Assembly (NCBI GenBank): GCA_026724425.1
Contig: JAIUCV010000001.1
Location: 13,498,556 to 13,562,555, forward strand
DNA from: Erythrophleum ivorense
Taxonomy: Eukaryota; Streptophyta; Magnoliopsida; Fabales; Fabaceae
Length of the DNA stretch: 64,000 nucleotides
Reading direction: 5' to 3'
A model generated the notes under the pieces. That model saw nothing but the letters and a program-made list of their open reading frames with translations. It was not told the origin of the DNA and made no database searches. Within the stretch, counting starts at the first letter, position 1; the number at the start of each line of letters is the position of its first letter. Positions 1-11,815 of this stretch are shown piece after piece. Position numbers and translations under genes: made by a program.

Positions 1-69
1 TCCCTTATGCAAAAATATTAAAAATTACATTTTCAATCTCATTACCTAAGAAACAAGTAAAGAGTGGCA

Positions 70-391
70 ACTGTAAACACCATATTTTGTCCGGATAAGC
101 TATTAATTTAGAACAAAATTGAATTAACAAAAAATACAAACAAAAAAAATAAAAGAAAAAAAATAGAAAAACTGTGAACACCGTATTTTGTCCGGATAAG
201 CTATTAATTTAGAACAAAATCGAATTAACAAAAAATACAAACAAAAAAAACAAAAAACAATAAAAGGAAAAAAATAGAAAAACTGTGAATATTGTATTTT
301 GTCCGGATAAGCTATTAATTTAGAACAAAATCGAATTAACAAAAAATACAAACAAAAAAAAACAACAAAAGAAAAAAAATAGAAAAATAGG
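70..391 (+). repeat. Three tandem copies of an LTR 5'-end sequence
   Basis: A block beginning actgt(g/a)aacaccgtatt and containing tttgtccggataagc is present three times, starting at about 70, 171 and 282 (spacing 101 and 111 bp). The copies differ by point changes and by the length of A-rich runs. Each begins with TGT and looks like the start of the LTR that follows, so the array is best read as a local amplification of the LTR 5' end. Slippage in the A-rich runs or nested LTR starts are both possible causes. Confidence 0.8.
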
Positions 392-3300
392 GGAAAATGA
401 AAAAAAGAGAGCTTTAGAAAACAAAAATAATTAATAAATAAAAATAATATATATATATATATATAAGTGAAAAAAAAAATTCAAATCAAATCAAAAAAAT
501 CAAAAAGAAAAAATCGGAAAAAAATAAAGCAAAAAAAAAATTAAAATCAGAAAAAGTAAATAAATATACAATATTAAAAAAAAAAAGTAAAGGAGCCAAA
601 ATACAGGTAACCCTGCATTTTGACCCAGCGCCTTTTGACCCTGCGATCACTGCCATCAGCGAAGAACGAGGGAGGCAGAAAACAAAAAGACGAAGCAGAG
701 AAGGCAGGCAAACAGAGGGCGCACAGAAACGTGAAAAAGGAAAAGCAACAGGAACAGATACAAGGCTCGAGGGTTTGACCTCTTCTGAGGTCTCTTTCAC
801 CATGGGAGGATCGAGACGCTGAGAGGAGGAAGCTCTCGATACAAATGGACTGGAGGAAGAAATCGAAGGGGCAGCTCAGAGGAATCGAAGGGAGAGGAAG
901 GAGAGAAAAAAATTCAGAGACCAGAGGGCGAAGGGGCGTGAGCGAGAAAGAGGAATCGAAGGGGGGAGTGAGCGATCCGAAAAATCATAGGGAGGAAGAA
1001 ATTTTCGGATTCCAAAAATAGAAGGAGGTTTTCGAGCCAAAAACAGAGAGGGGGAGAGCGAGAAACTTGGAGATCCAAGAAGAGAAAAATTGAACGAGAG
1101 AAACAGAGGGAGACCGGCTGATTAAGGGCCTCAGATTCGACTCGAGAGGGAGAAAACAAAAAAGGGATTTTCTGATTCAGAGAAAAGTGAGGGTATTCTG
1201 AAACGAGAACACAAGGAATCGAAAAACCAAGGAGCAAATTCAAAAACAGAGAATTGGGGGAACAGAGTGAAGAGGAGACGGAGCGCAAGAGTGAGGGCGA
1301 GTCAGGGGCTCTCCTGGACTGGTTTCTACTCTAAGAGAATTGAAAGAATTGAGGGTGTCGAGGAGAAACCAAGGAGGCGTTGAGGGAAGGGTGCTAGAAG
1401 CCCTTCTGCTAGAATTCTGAAGGATAGCAGAAAAGCTTCAGGATAAAGGTTTCCAACTCTGCTTAGGGAAGGAACGATGGGCACTTCCTTCTTGACCGAA
1501 TGAATTAAACGTGAATCAAAGGTTCCTTTTCAGCTATTCCTACGGGTAAGTGGTGTGTGTTGCTTTCTTCTCTATTTAGTAATGGCATCATACTGTGAAA
1601 CTCTGGTGTAGCTGCTCATAAGAATAGCTAGGAATAAAGGATGGCGTAACCCTGTAACTAAATGCACAAATGCGTATTTAGCATTGCAAAGTGATGTTGC
1701 TTGCTAAATCGTGACTCTGGGGGGATCCTTTTAGCATTCTTATGCTAAATGGACAGGGATGAAATGTGGAATAGTGTATACCGCATAAACTCTGAAGTAT
1801 GCTTAGCATATGCTTGATAAAATGCCTAAGAGAAGTCTGAAACGGGTAGGGGGCATTTGATTATTGTATTTTCATCAACGAGAATCGCTATGTTGAGTCT
1901 GACGGTCCCATGGAACTTTAATTTTGATTTTTCCACCGCTGTGATCTGGTAATAGATGGACATATATTTTGATCTAATGTTCAAGTGAACGTCTCATTTT
2001 TTTTGGCTAAAAAAAAATTGTTGGATCGAGTCTTGAGTATTGATGTGGTTGTGCATTCTGAGTTGTTTGGACTAGGGATTTGTTAGGAGTTTCGCAGTTT
2101 AGATGAATGTAATTTGCTATTATCGTTTCATGGGTGCCCCCATTTTGGTTTGATGCATTCTATTTCATGTTTCCTTTCTACTTCGCCTGGATGCTACGTA
2201 TACTGAGGGAGAAGGTGCTTGGGAGATTGCCAGACAAAGGTCTAAGCAGAAAGAAGAGACTCCCTCTGATTCGCTACTGTATGATGTGGCTTGCTACCTG
2301 GTGGTCCGTGATTTGGTGACTCGATACGCAAGGGAAGCTCTGCCGAGGGACTTAATTTGGTCAGGAGAAAGACTTTATTTCTTTAGGCATTACAGATGGA
2401 ATGTAAAGTACGCTTAAAATATGTTGATTGGATGTACAAAACCACACACCATCACTATTTACTGATTGTTTGTAAAATGTAACATATTTTATTTATTTAT
2501 TTATTTATTTATTTTCTTTATTTAGAATTGCCGCGTGGGATCTGGTATCGCCTCAGGCGTTTATGAGTGACTCAGTGCTGTGTGTGACAATAAGTCCCCT
2601 CAGTCACCTGGTCGAATTGCCAAATGTTTTTATATTAATCGAGTTTCAATAATTAACACAAAAAAAGGAGTAAGTTTTCAAGAAAAATTTCAGAATAAAA
2701 TAAAATGAATTGTTTTTAAAATAGCCTTTAGCAAATCAAAACGCATCAACAAATTTCGAACTGGTTTTATTTGTTAAAGAAAAAAAAGAGTAATTTTTAT
2801 TTTCTTTGCCTTTTCAAAAAAAAAAGTAAAAATGAAAATAAAAATAATAAACCAAACAAAGAAAAATTAAAATAAAAAATAAACATAGATAAAAACAAAA
2901 AAAGACCTAAAAAAAAGGAAAGAGATAAAAACAAAGACAAAATTAAACAAAACAAGGGAGAAAGACAAAAGGAAAAATGATGAAAGAAAAGAGGAAAGAA
3001 AAAGTGAAAATGCAAGAAGATTAAGATTAAATTTAATTTTAACAAATCAAAGCATATCAACCAATTTCAAAATTGCTCTATTTGTTAAAAGAAAAAAATA
3101 ATTTTATCTTCTTTGTCTTCTAAAAAAAAAAAGAATAAAAACCAAAGATAAAAACTAGAAAGAAAAAAAACAAAAAAAAATAATCAAAAATTAAAAATCA
3201 AACAAAAGCTAAACACAAAAAAAAAACAAAAACAAAACAAAACAAAACCCCAACCAAAGACGATCTCCTCTCGAACTACATAGACTTTGATCCCCTTTAG

Positions 3301-3785
3301 AGGGTACGTAGGCTCTAGGCTTTCATCTTAGGTCAAGTCCGCCCTTGTAAATAAAATTTTCTATTCAATTTTTATTTTCTTAATTTCTTTTATTTTATTT
3401 TGTTTTCTAATTTCGTTTCTTTAATTTCCTTCTTCCTTTTTAATTTCGTTTCTTTTATTCCTATTTCTTACTTTGCATATAATTTATTAGGGAGAATCAA
3501 AATAAATTAAAAGGCCATGGTAATTTTGCACAACTAACTTAGGGTAACCGTTCATAGCAACGGGTGTTGTGGGGTGCCTAACACCTTCCCCACTTACAAT
3601 CAACTCCCGAATCTATTTTCTGGTTCGCAGACCACATTTTCTTGACATACCAAATTAAAAATGTTTTTTCCAAAATTTTGCCTTTTCAAAAAATAAAAAT
3701 TTGGTGGCGACTATACTTTTTCTACTTACATATTTTAATTTTGATTTCGATCTGGCGCCGCGCGGTCGCATTTTCGGGTGTGACA
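72..3785 (+). mobile_element. Ty3-gypsy LTR, Ogre/Tat-like (solo LTR or 3' LTR)
   Basis: Seen: the segment begins TGT, ends gggtgtgaca at 3785, and carries near its end the phrases gggtgcctaacaccttcccc (about 3573-3592), tttggtggcgact (about 3700) and gcgccgcgcggtcgc (about 3755). I recognise this end as typical of plant Ogre/Tat-lineage LTRs, which can be several kb long. The DNA after 3785 shows no tRNA-Arg-type primer binding site, so no internal region follows. It is therefore a solo LTR or the 3' LTR of an element lying to the left. No convincing 5-bp target duplication was found, partly because the 5' end is repeated. Inside are a strongly purine-rich stretch (about 820-1400), a (TTTA)n run (about 2488-2517) and A-rich DNA (2790-3240). 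The small open frames here are not genes. Confidence 0.65.
820..1400. other. Purine-rich tract inside the LTR
   Basis: For nearly 600 bp the plus strand is dominated by G and A (runs such as gggagaggaaggagagaaaa) and is much more GC-rich than its surroundings. Open frames on the minus strand here are the pyrimidine-rich complement. This is plausibly part of the LTR promoter/leader region; no regulatory element is identified. Confidence 0.5.
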
Positions 3786-4199
3786 TTTTGTCATCAAGTA
3801 TCTCATTTAGCAACCCAAAATATAACTTGCCAATGGTTAGAAAGAAAACAGCCACTCCATGTAGGGATGCACACAGCATGCATTGATTCACCAAACTGAT
3901 GAGGAACTATATGTTAATATTGTTGACTAAGCTGACAAATCATAAGATTATGATAATACTAAATAACATAAAGTATTGCAACAAAAACCACAATATACTC
4001 ATTGCCTATAATGTAACCACTTTTTGTTGTTCAAGCCATTTCTAAGCCAATGCTAATATGTCCTACCTAGCAAACTCATCAACCCATAATTGCAAAAGGG
4101 AACCAAACTAGACTATTCAAGCAAAAGGACAAAGTAAAGAAACATAATTAATTGATTCATTCAACTCCTAGCAAAAGAAACAACATTCCTCAATAGGTA
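3786..4199. other. Gene-free stretch
   Basis: Short AT-rich sequence between two LTR-type repeats. I see no coding signal, RNA gene or clear repeat in it. Confidence 0.5.
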
Positions 4200-7100
4200 A
4201 ATTGTCATAACTTGTTCCTATTTAGCATATTCATACACATATAAAGTATAAATACAAGAATCACATTTATTTACATGAAATTAGGCAAATTGAGTCATTT
4301 ATGGGTCATTTTGGGCTATAGGGATCCAAATTTGATTCTTTTCTTTTCTTAACTCATTTTATCATCAACAAGTTTGTTCATACTCAATTTATGGTGCATA
4401 ACTCATGGAATTCCTTAAAACACCATTGGACCCAAAGTGATAGCATAGGAGTCCAAATCTACGTTAATTTTGAAAAATCATAACTTGTGCTATACAACTC
4501 CAAATCATTCAAATTAGGTGTCTATGAAAATTTTATGATGTGAACTATATGATATAAAAATTTTAGGTGAAATTAAGCTCATTCACCTAGTCAAATATAA
4601 TGTAATAATAACATAGGTTAGAATTCGAGATATGTAACAAACCTGAATTTTGAATTTGCATATCTTGAGCTACACAACTCCAAATTGAGTGCTCTTAGTA
4701 GCACAGAAAGCTTGAGATGAGACCTAATCATTGTGAAAACTTCAAGAGCATCTGAGCTCATTTAGTTCACAAAAGACATTGAATATCAGTGGTTACTATA
4801 ATACTCGAGCATATTCAAACCCTTAATTTCAAAATTTCATAACTTCCTCTATACAACTCCTTTTTATGCATACTTAGTGGATCTATAAAGCTTATAATGT
4901 CATCTATATGTCTATAAAATTTTGTGAACATTGGACTTCATTTAGTGCCTAAAAAGCTTTGAAACGTTGAACCTATTCTATGTGAACAGTACCAGGACCT
5001 AAGTGAAGTTTCTGTCCAATTTTGAAAATTTATGAAATATTCTATATAACTCTAAAAATTATGTTTCTTAGCTTGAAAAAAAGCTCTAAGAGGGTTCTAA
5101 ATGCTTGGAAAATCTTAGACTCAAACTAGATCATTTGGACCGCTTTAGGTATAGGAGTTGTTTAAGATCTTTTTACGCCTAACCTTAGTATCCTTTTGGA
5201 TTATTTGGCATCCAAATAAAATTCTTCCACTTGGAGCAAGTTTTAATCATCCTAAATAGTATGTCTAACTATTTCATATCATACCAATAGACTTGGATCA
5301 AAAATTGACCCCTTGACACATAAGTATGCACATACATACTATATGCAAGCATAGGCAAAATTACATATTATTGGGCATGTTCTACCACGAGGAGCTATAT
5401 ACTCATATTCTCATACTCATACATAAGTTCTCATTCAAAAATATGATATTATACATTACATGGCATCAAAGTTATCCATTACACATCAAATACATTATTC
5501 ATGCCATTCTTGATACATAAATTACATTTTAGCACATATAGTGCTTCTAATACATAATTCCTAATATCTAACCTTCTCATATTCCTTGCTTTGGCTTGGT
5601 AACCCTGAAATGGTTAGTGGGAGCATGGGGTGAGATTTAGGGAGAATCTCAATAGCAAAATCTCATCCAATTCAATGCACACAAGAATGCTATAAGTGAA
5701 TGTAATGTATGTGATGCAAAAATGCTATGCACATGCATCATGTAAATCATATGCATCATATAACATGAAAACTCATTCATTTCTAGTCATGGCAACATCG
5801 TAAAACTAGCTAGGCTCTACCAATCTCAACCCTAGGCTAAGGAAGAGTTATTGTACTAAATTCCATGCTTTAGGGAGTTATAAGCTATCGCGTAAACTTT
5901 TCATAAATATAAGGTATTCATAAAGCTCATATGAAAACATAATGGATCATATTTTATGAAAGCATCAAGCAACTATACACACAAGTATATCAACTCATTT
6001 AAGCACTCAATTGCATGCAAGAAGTGGGGAGAAAGGTGCCTTAAGACTTGTGGAGGTTCAAGATACCACTAACTCACTTGTTCTTGCTTTTTCTTTACAT
6101 GCTTCTCGAGTTCACACACACAAAATAATGGAGTTTCTTTAGCTTGGCCTAAACACATTCATTCAAATGCAAGGCAACCCATGAGAACCCATTCTAATTC
6201 ATTTCCTCTCTACATAAGCCTATGGATACTTAACATGCAAATTTAAGCTACTTTAAGTGCCTTAAGAGGTAACTTTCATAATTCAACCTCTAGGCCTCAA
6301 GATCTCTCTTGATATGAGCCATAAGATTCTAATGGAACTCATTAGGGTCATTACATGCAAGCCAAAACATGGCTAACACTAGGTTTCTTTTTAAACCCTT
6401 TATGAAACCCAAAATTTTACTTTCCAAAATAAGGCTCTTAAATTCATTCCAATGGTTCCATTAGCGTCCATTGCTCATATTTAGATCACTTAATACCTTA
6501 GAATTCATAAAAGCACTCCATAGGCACTTCATCTAGCTTTAGACCAAGACAAGCATTCCTTGGGCTTCCGTTGAGCTTTTGCCATTTCTTGGGTAATTTG
6601 AGGCATATAAGATATCCTTAACTCTTTGTTTTAATTCAAATATGGCCTTAAAGAATTCAAATTACCTTCCTATGATTTTACATCTTTCATAGCTAAATTG
6701 GAAACCCTAGGTGACATAAAATGCTCTCTATGGCTTTCTATGGTGTTTTCTTTATATAATCTTACTCTCCTCCCTTCTAAACTCTTATTTCTATCAAATT
6801 TTTTATTGGATTCAAGCTCTCTCCTCTGCCTCTCTCTCTAGGCTGAAACATAAGGAGGATGAAAGTCTAAGGAACATCAAGTTTTATAACTTATGGCTTA
6901 CCTTGTTTGAAAGCTAGTTCAATGGTGATTCTTGAGCTATAATTGGTTGCTTCAAACTTTCACTTTTCCTCAAGAGGTCAACCGTCAAACTCCTCCTTTC
7001 AAGAATCTAAAACTATCAATAGAAAGAGAACGAAAAGAGAAGAAAGTTTCATAACTAGCTTATTGTAAAATTTTATGTATTTTCATACATTTTTGCCTTA

Positions 7101-7500
7101 GTTTCCTTTTTCTCTCCTCCATCTCTCTTGGACGCCATTTTTGGTCTGGTTCAAGGCTAGAATATCAGTTCTAAATGAAGAAGGAAGGTAGCTGACACAT
7201 TATATGAAGAAAAGGTGGTGATTTAAACTTTTTCTAAAATTACAACTTTGTCACTATATTTCAATTTTCTTGTTTAAACTCATTTTAACTTCTTTTTTAG
7301 AACTATTTTTTTCATAGGAAAATTTAGGCCTTCTAATTTATTAAAGATAGTTTCTTCCAATTTTATGGAGTTTGAAATCATCCCAAATCATCTGGTGGAA
7401 GTTTCAAACATTTTTTTGCCGAAATCGTAAACTAAAAAAGTTTTAACCATTCTAATAGTTCTCATAATTTTTAGGGCCCTGGGCCCAACACCATGTGAAA
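4200..7500 (-). mobile_element. Copy A of a long gypsy-type LTR family (degenerate)
   Basis: This segment shares a long series of phrases, in the same order and orientation, with 30863-34676 and 61600-64000. Examples are 'gagaatctcaatagc' near 5640, a cataactt...ctatacaactcc phrase repeated near 4480, 4670 and 4840, the block around 6110-6150 with cacacacaaaa...ggagtttct...cttggcctaa, and 'cttttttagaact' near 7290. The complete copy at 30863 shows that the family is an LTR whose sense strand is minus here. Copy A lacks the outer end seen in that copy, so its limits are approximate. No protein is encoded. Confidence 0.6.
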
Positions 7501-8865
7501 TCCTTAAAATTCCACCACAACTAACTAAACTTGTATTCTCTCAACTAGCACTATCACATTTGATCTTAATACACTCTGTGTCCTGCGGCCACCATTTAGT
7601 ACAATTTCATTTTATTCCATCATTAGTTTCCTTACTAAAAAAAAAATGTCAAGTGTCAAGCCCTAAAGGGCTAGTTTGGCTTAATCTAATTCAATTCTAA
7701 AGCAAAGCTAAAGCATCCATTTTAAAAATGAATCGACATTTTACTAGCTCAAACTCTATATTTTATTTGGGTTAAATAGGCAAATCTTATATTAACACCT
7801 CTAAATTGTTCTTAAGTATATTAATATTTTTATAATGCAATTTCTTCAATTTAATATATTACTTTTCTTAATGTAATAACATTTATTATATTCAGTAAAA
7901 AATAGAAATGCCTATTAACATTGGTAAAACAACTAACATATTTCTTCAATGTGAGACTCGTGAGATTTCAAATCTACCTTCAAAGGGTTGAGTTTTAAGC
8001 ATGACAAGAGACCATCATACATTAGATTTACATATACACCAATATTTTTTTTTTTTGTTTGGGGGGGGGGGGGGACTAAACCCTAGAAGATAAAATTTCT
8101 AACGTGAGTATTACCTAAACACCACGCATATTATTTTAATACTCACACACCCACACATTTTTCTGATATAGGACTTATAGCACCACCCCCAAAGGAACTA
8201 ACTTCTATTATATTCAATGTAATATACTGTTTGATTGTGATATATGAATTTGTACCATATTATGTTTTTTTCTGGCCAGATTATATTGTGTTATTGTACA
8301 TTTATTTATTTTTATTTTTATTCTATTTATAATTTTATTAATATTTAATGTCTATTTTTATATTAAACTCTGATTAATTTATATCTTATTTATCATATTT
8401 CAGTATTTGCATTATTTATTTAATGATTGTTATATTAATTATATATTTTATTTTATTTTATTTTATTAAGTTATTAATTTATTTTCTTTATTGTTTCTTG
8501 GAATATTATAAAATAATGATATACAAAATAGTAATTGACATTTCAAAAATATTCGCACCTCATGAAAATTTAGCAGTTCTACGTCCCCATAAAAATGAAA
8601 ATGGATGATTTTAAAGATATATTATATTGCCAAGAATGCAACATTTTAAAAAATATTTGGAAAAATTATTTTAAGAGACCACACAAAATTAATTAATTAT
8701 TTTTAGAAACCTTATATATTTAATTTATTATTGAAGATCATAGGACCGTTGACCGACATACCCTTAATACTATTTGCTTGAGCCCTTCAAGGTCTCTTAG
8801 ACAGCCTTCCCTACCAAGTTTGGTATTTGGTTGAGCCCTTCAAGTTGTTCATCTAGTGGGGTCAT
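7501..8865. other. Gene-free AT-rich stretch with T12/G14 runs
   Basis: Contains a T-run followed by a run of 14 G (8061-8074) and AT-rich DNA. Phrases such as 'caatgtgagactcgtgagatt' near 7949 resemble repeat debris. Nothing coding is seen; the short frame at 8423-8608 is AT-biased noise. Confidence 0.45.
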
Positions 8866-9279
8866 GTTTTGGATGATCGCCCTTATGTTCCTCATCCTGT
8901 GATTGACGTTTCTAGAGCTCTTATTTATACCGCACTTATCGAAAACCCAGATAATACCATAGCGACACCTATTTTCCATGCGAGACCTTCTGCAGAATAC
9001 TTCATAGGGGTGAAGTCTGTCAAGATCAATGGAAAGAAAGTCTCAATAAACTCTTCATTGTTATCCATATACGTGATAATGATGGTGTGGATAAGACTAA
9101 GACTAGAACTTTGAATCCTTACACAATAATGGAGCCCTCAATTTTTGAAGCTTTTGTCATGCATTTGCAAAAGAGCTTGCAGGTGTTCCCAAAGCAGAAC
9201 CAGTGTAGCCTTATAAGCAACGTTTTGAGTCCAAGAAATTGGGTAGGACCAAGAAACGAACAAAGAATAAGAAAGTAAG
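8866..9279 (+). pseudogene. Fragment of a basic 7S globulin/EDGP-like aspartic protease-family gene
   Basis: Translation at 8869-9068 gives a stretch with RPYVPHPVIDVS, then YFIGVKSVKINGKK followed by SSLLSI. These are hallmarks of the C-terminal half of plant EDGP/basic 7S globulin/xylanase-inhibitor-type pepsin-like proteins, which are secreted and often lack protease activity. Near 9070 the frame shifts, and NPYTIMEPSIFEAF follows. After about 9160 the frame shifts again, giving AFAKELAGVPKAEP, then a stop, then FESKKLGRT. At least two frameshifts and one in-frame stop break it. The N-terminal half with the first catalytic region and the final roughly 80 residues are missing. No signal peptide or promoter is seen. 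It is a truncated, nonfunctional copy; the intact source gene is not in the window. Confidence 0.72.
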
Positions 9280-10539
9280 TTATATTTTAAGTCTTTTAAT
9301 TTTTTTTACAATAAATTAAAAACATAAAATTTTAAAAAATAATTAATTTAATTGTTTGGTCTTTTTAATAAATTTTCTTAAATAATTTTTTTTAAAACTC
9401 AATAGTAGATCATATAACATTTCCATAAAATATTCTCGAGAATCCGAAAAAATTCTTCCACACAAAAGCCGATAATTTGACTAGGTTTAGAATTTAGTGC
9501 TTAAGTGAACTCCCAAGGCACCGGCCGTTTGTAACTCCTAGACAAGCCTCTAGTTACGTCGTTGCGCCAATGCCAGCTTGCTGGTTTTTATTATTACGCC
9601 TATTCTTTAGGATTAATTAATTCCGGAACATTTATATATAATTAGATTTATATGCATGTCTAGATTATCACCATATGTCCTATACAAGATTGATGATACT
9701 ATGTTCTAAAAAGTATCATGTTGTCTAATTATAATGTAATAATTATTAAATATAGAATAATATTTTATTAAATAATTATTTAAATTATTAATTTATTGAA
9801 TAATTAATAACTTTTAAAATTTTTAATTTAATTTTGATGTAGTTAATGAATGAAATTATAATAATTATATTAAAATAGACTAAATATTATTTTATTTTTA
9901 GTAATATTTAATAATTACTATATCATAATAAGAGAATGTGATATTGTTGAGATCATGGCATCATCATTAATGTCTTAATGGCCAAAATATAAAATTATTA
10001 TTATTCTATATATGTCCTCTTATTATTTCAGTTCTTAATATGATGGATTGTAAAGATTCAAGTTAATCTGTAGTTGTCCAAAGATCTATGGCGACCCAAG
10101 CACAAAATTTTACTGAGTCTATATCTCAAAGGGTTAATTATGGAAATTCCAAAGTACGGACAAAGGAATCAAAGACCTTAACTCCTTAACCCTTACAATA
10201 TATAGAACCAAATCTCAAACAAGGAGTCAAGGAGTAGATAGAAAAGCAACCAATAGAAATTAAATAAAAATCCGTACAATCATTCAACTATACCGTGATA
10301 ATAATCAGAAACTAAATATATCATTCAAACTAATAATAATAATAATAGTCAGAAATAAAAAATTATAATGTGTTTATCATATAAAAGGTTTAAAAGAAAA
10401 AGAATTATAAGCCTATCCCATTGTAAACTGGAACACCTTCAGAACCTGCTGCACATAAATTTGAAGCCCAGTTCAGTATCTGAATAATCTAATCTCACCT
10501 CTGTAAACTAGGGATTCAGCTATAATGCTATTTTCTTCA
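9280..10539. other. Gene-free AT-rich stretch
   Basis: AT-rich DNA with short (ATA/ATT) runs. The last ~200 bp lie immediately downstream of the hypothetical gene on the minus strand and probably include its 3' untranslated region. No other feature is recognised. Confidence 0.4.
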
Positions 10540-11130
10540 TCAACTCCAAAAGGAGGATATGCCGACACTGGAGTACCATGGATCTACAAGAAAATTCTCA
10601 TTCTGGTTCAAAGCAGAAGACAATAATAATGGTTTTGTTTCCTCAACAAGAAAATCATCCGATTCTGCATGAAAACCCTCGTTGAAACCCTTAATGGTGG
10701 TCAAGGGTTCATAAATCTCATCAAGAAAATCATGAACTGGTAGTGTTGGTGGGCAAGGAAAAGAGGGTTGGCTCTCCAAATCTCTTGGTTCAAGAAAACA
10801 ACTGTTTTGGTTTAAAGAGGAATAAGGCAAGGGTTTGGTTTCAGTTACAGTACTGAAAACATAAATAGGTGTAATTGTAATTGGTGTGAAAACCGAAAAG
10901 AGGTTTTGGTTCTCCAAACAAGGTTTTGTTTCATAATTATATGGAAAATCATCCCATGAAGATGGTGTCAAAGGAGGGAAGCAGGTTTGGCTCTCTAAAT
11001 CACTTATGATGGATTCCATGGGGGGGCACCACCATAAAGCATCATCTTCGTGATAAGAAGCAGTGGCCATTGCAGCTTTATTGAAGAATTCTGAAATTTC
11101 ACTAAGTGAAACTGTCTGTGAGAGATACAT
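10540..11130 (-). CDS. Hypothetical protein, 196 residues, with internal repeats
   Basis: An uninterrupted frame from ATG (11130) to TGA (10540) encodes 196 residues. I do not recognise the family. The N-terminus contains SEISEFFNKAAMA followed by SYHEDDALWWCPP. The rest is acidic, rich in Ser/Pro/Asn, and internally repetitive. DLESQ occurs at about residues 45 and 117, each followed by an F/P-rich segment, and ETKP occurs three times, the last two followed by SS(A/S)LNQN. There is no signal peptide or membrane segment. Support for a real gene comes from the decayed relative at 19040-19268, which keeps the FNKAAMA-ASYH-DD-LWW segment, and from conserved upstream DNA in both copies. An alternative start is the internal ATG of AAMA. 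Further exons downstream cannot be excluded. Function unknown; possibly lineage-specific. Confidence 0.5.
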   Translation of the reverse strand: MYLSQTVSLSEISEFFNKAAMATASYHEDDALWWCPPMESIISDLESQTCFPPLTPSSWDDFPYNYETKPCLENQNLFSVFTPITITPIYVFSTVTETKPLPYSSLNQNSCFLEPRDLESQPSFPCPPTLPVHDFLDEIYEPLTTIKGFNEGFHAESDDFLVEETKPLLLSSALNQNENFLVDPWYSSVGISSFWS

Positions 11131-11149
11131 GACAAGAGAAAACGCTCAG

Positions 11150-11250
11150 ATTAACCCTAAAACCTTTATGATCTTCTCTAGCTTAATTGGACCGAGTTGA
11201 ATTATATTAGTAACCCCTTAAGTGCCATTTCACAGGTATTAAGAGGCGGT
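11150..11250 (-). promoter_or_regulatory. Conserved upstream region with telo-box-like motif
   Basis: Just upstream of the hypothetical gene's ATG lies aaccctaaaa (about 11154-11163 on the plus strand), like the plant telo-box AAACCCTAA. Farther up is 'cccttaagtgccatttca' (about 11217-11234). Both phrases recur, in the same order, upstream of the decayed copy near 19280-19370. This shows the duplication covers the promoter. Function is inferred only from motif resemblance. Confidence 0.4.
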
Positions 11251-11330
11251 TCCTTAATCAAGAATGGGACACAAGACTGGCCCACAAAAAATGACATACA
11301 GTCATTGTCATTTCTAATGACAGGCAAAAA

Positions 11331-11815
11331 TATAAGTAAATTATATGGTTTTCTCTGAATTTTATATTGACATTATACAATTTTTTTTATTTTCAAAATA
11401 TTCACTTTAGTCTAATTTAAAAAGTTTTAACTAAATTACTCTCCATTTATCTTAATAAATAAATATGTATTATATCCAAATATATACAAATAAAAATAAA
11501 ATATATATATATATATTTAATTTGTTTTCATGCACAAATAAAAAATATATATTTTGCTTTCATTAAATTTGACCAAAAAATATATTTATGTTGATAGTCC
11601 ATATTTTATTCAAAAAAAAATTAAAATTAAACTTAAGTATAGTATAATTTTTTATTTTAAAAAAAGCTCATATATATTTTAAAAATAAAAAATATTTGTA
11701 TAATTTTAATAAAACTGTAGAAAGATTTATGTAATTTATTCTAGTAAATATTTGTATAATTTTTTAAAAATAAAAAATATTTGTAATAAAACTGACTAAT
11801 ATCACTTCCATCCAC
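11331..11815. repeat. AT-rich foldback element, copy a
   Basis: The left part (aagtaaattatatggttttctctgaattttat) and the right part (around 11699-11745, ending agatttatgtaatttatt) are inverted copies of one another. The same arms occur at 48935-49205, 50255-50600 and 52830-53120, with a right arm alone near 25140-25245. No coding capacity. It resembles a MITE-like foldback family, class not determined. Confidence 0.55.

Noticed and set aside
124..1288. Minus-strand open frames of 75-124 codons
   Set aside because: They are the complement of A-rich and purine-rich LTR repeats (Phe/Leu/Ser-rich), include the tandem repeat, and have no protein-like pattern.
2797..3060. Phe/Leu-rich minus-strand frame resembling a membrane protein
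   Set aside because: It is the translation of a degenerate AAAG/AAAAT-rich tract inside the LTR.
3642..3899. Overlapping open frames on both strands
   Set aside because: They cross the conserved LTR end (gcgccgcgcggtcgc...gggtgtgaca) into unrelated DNA and have no homology I recognise.
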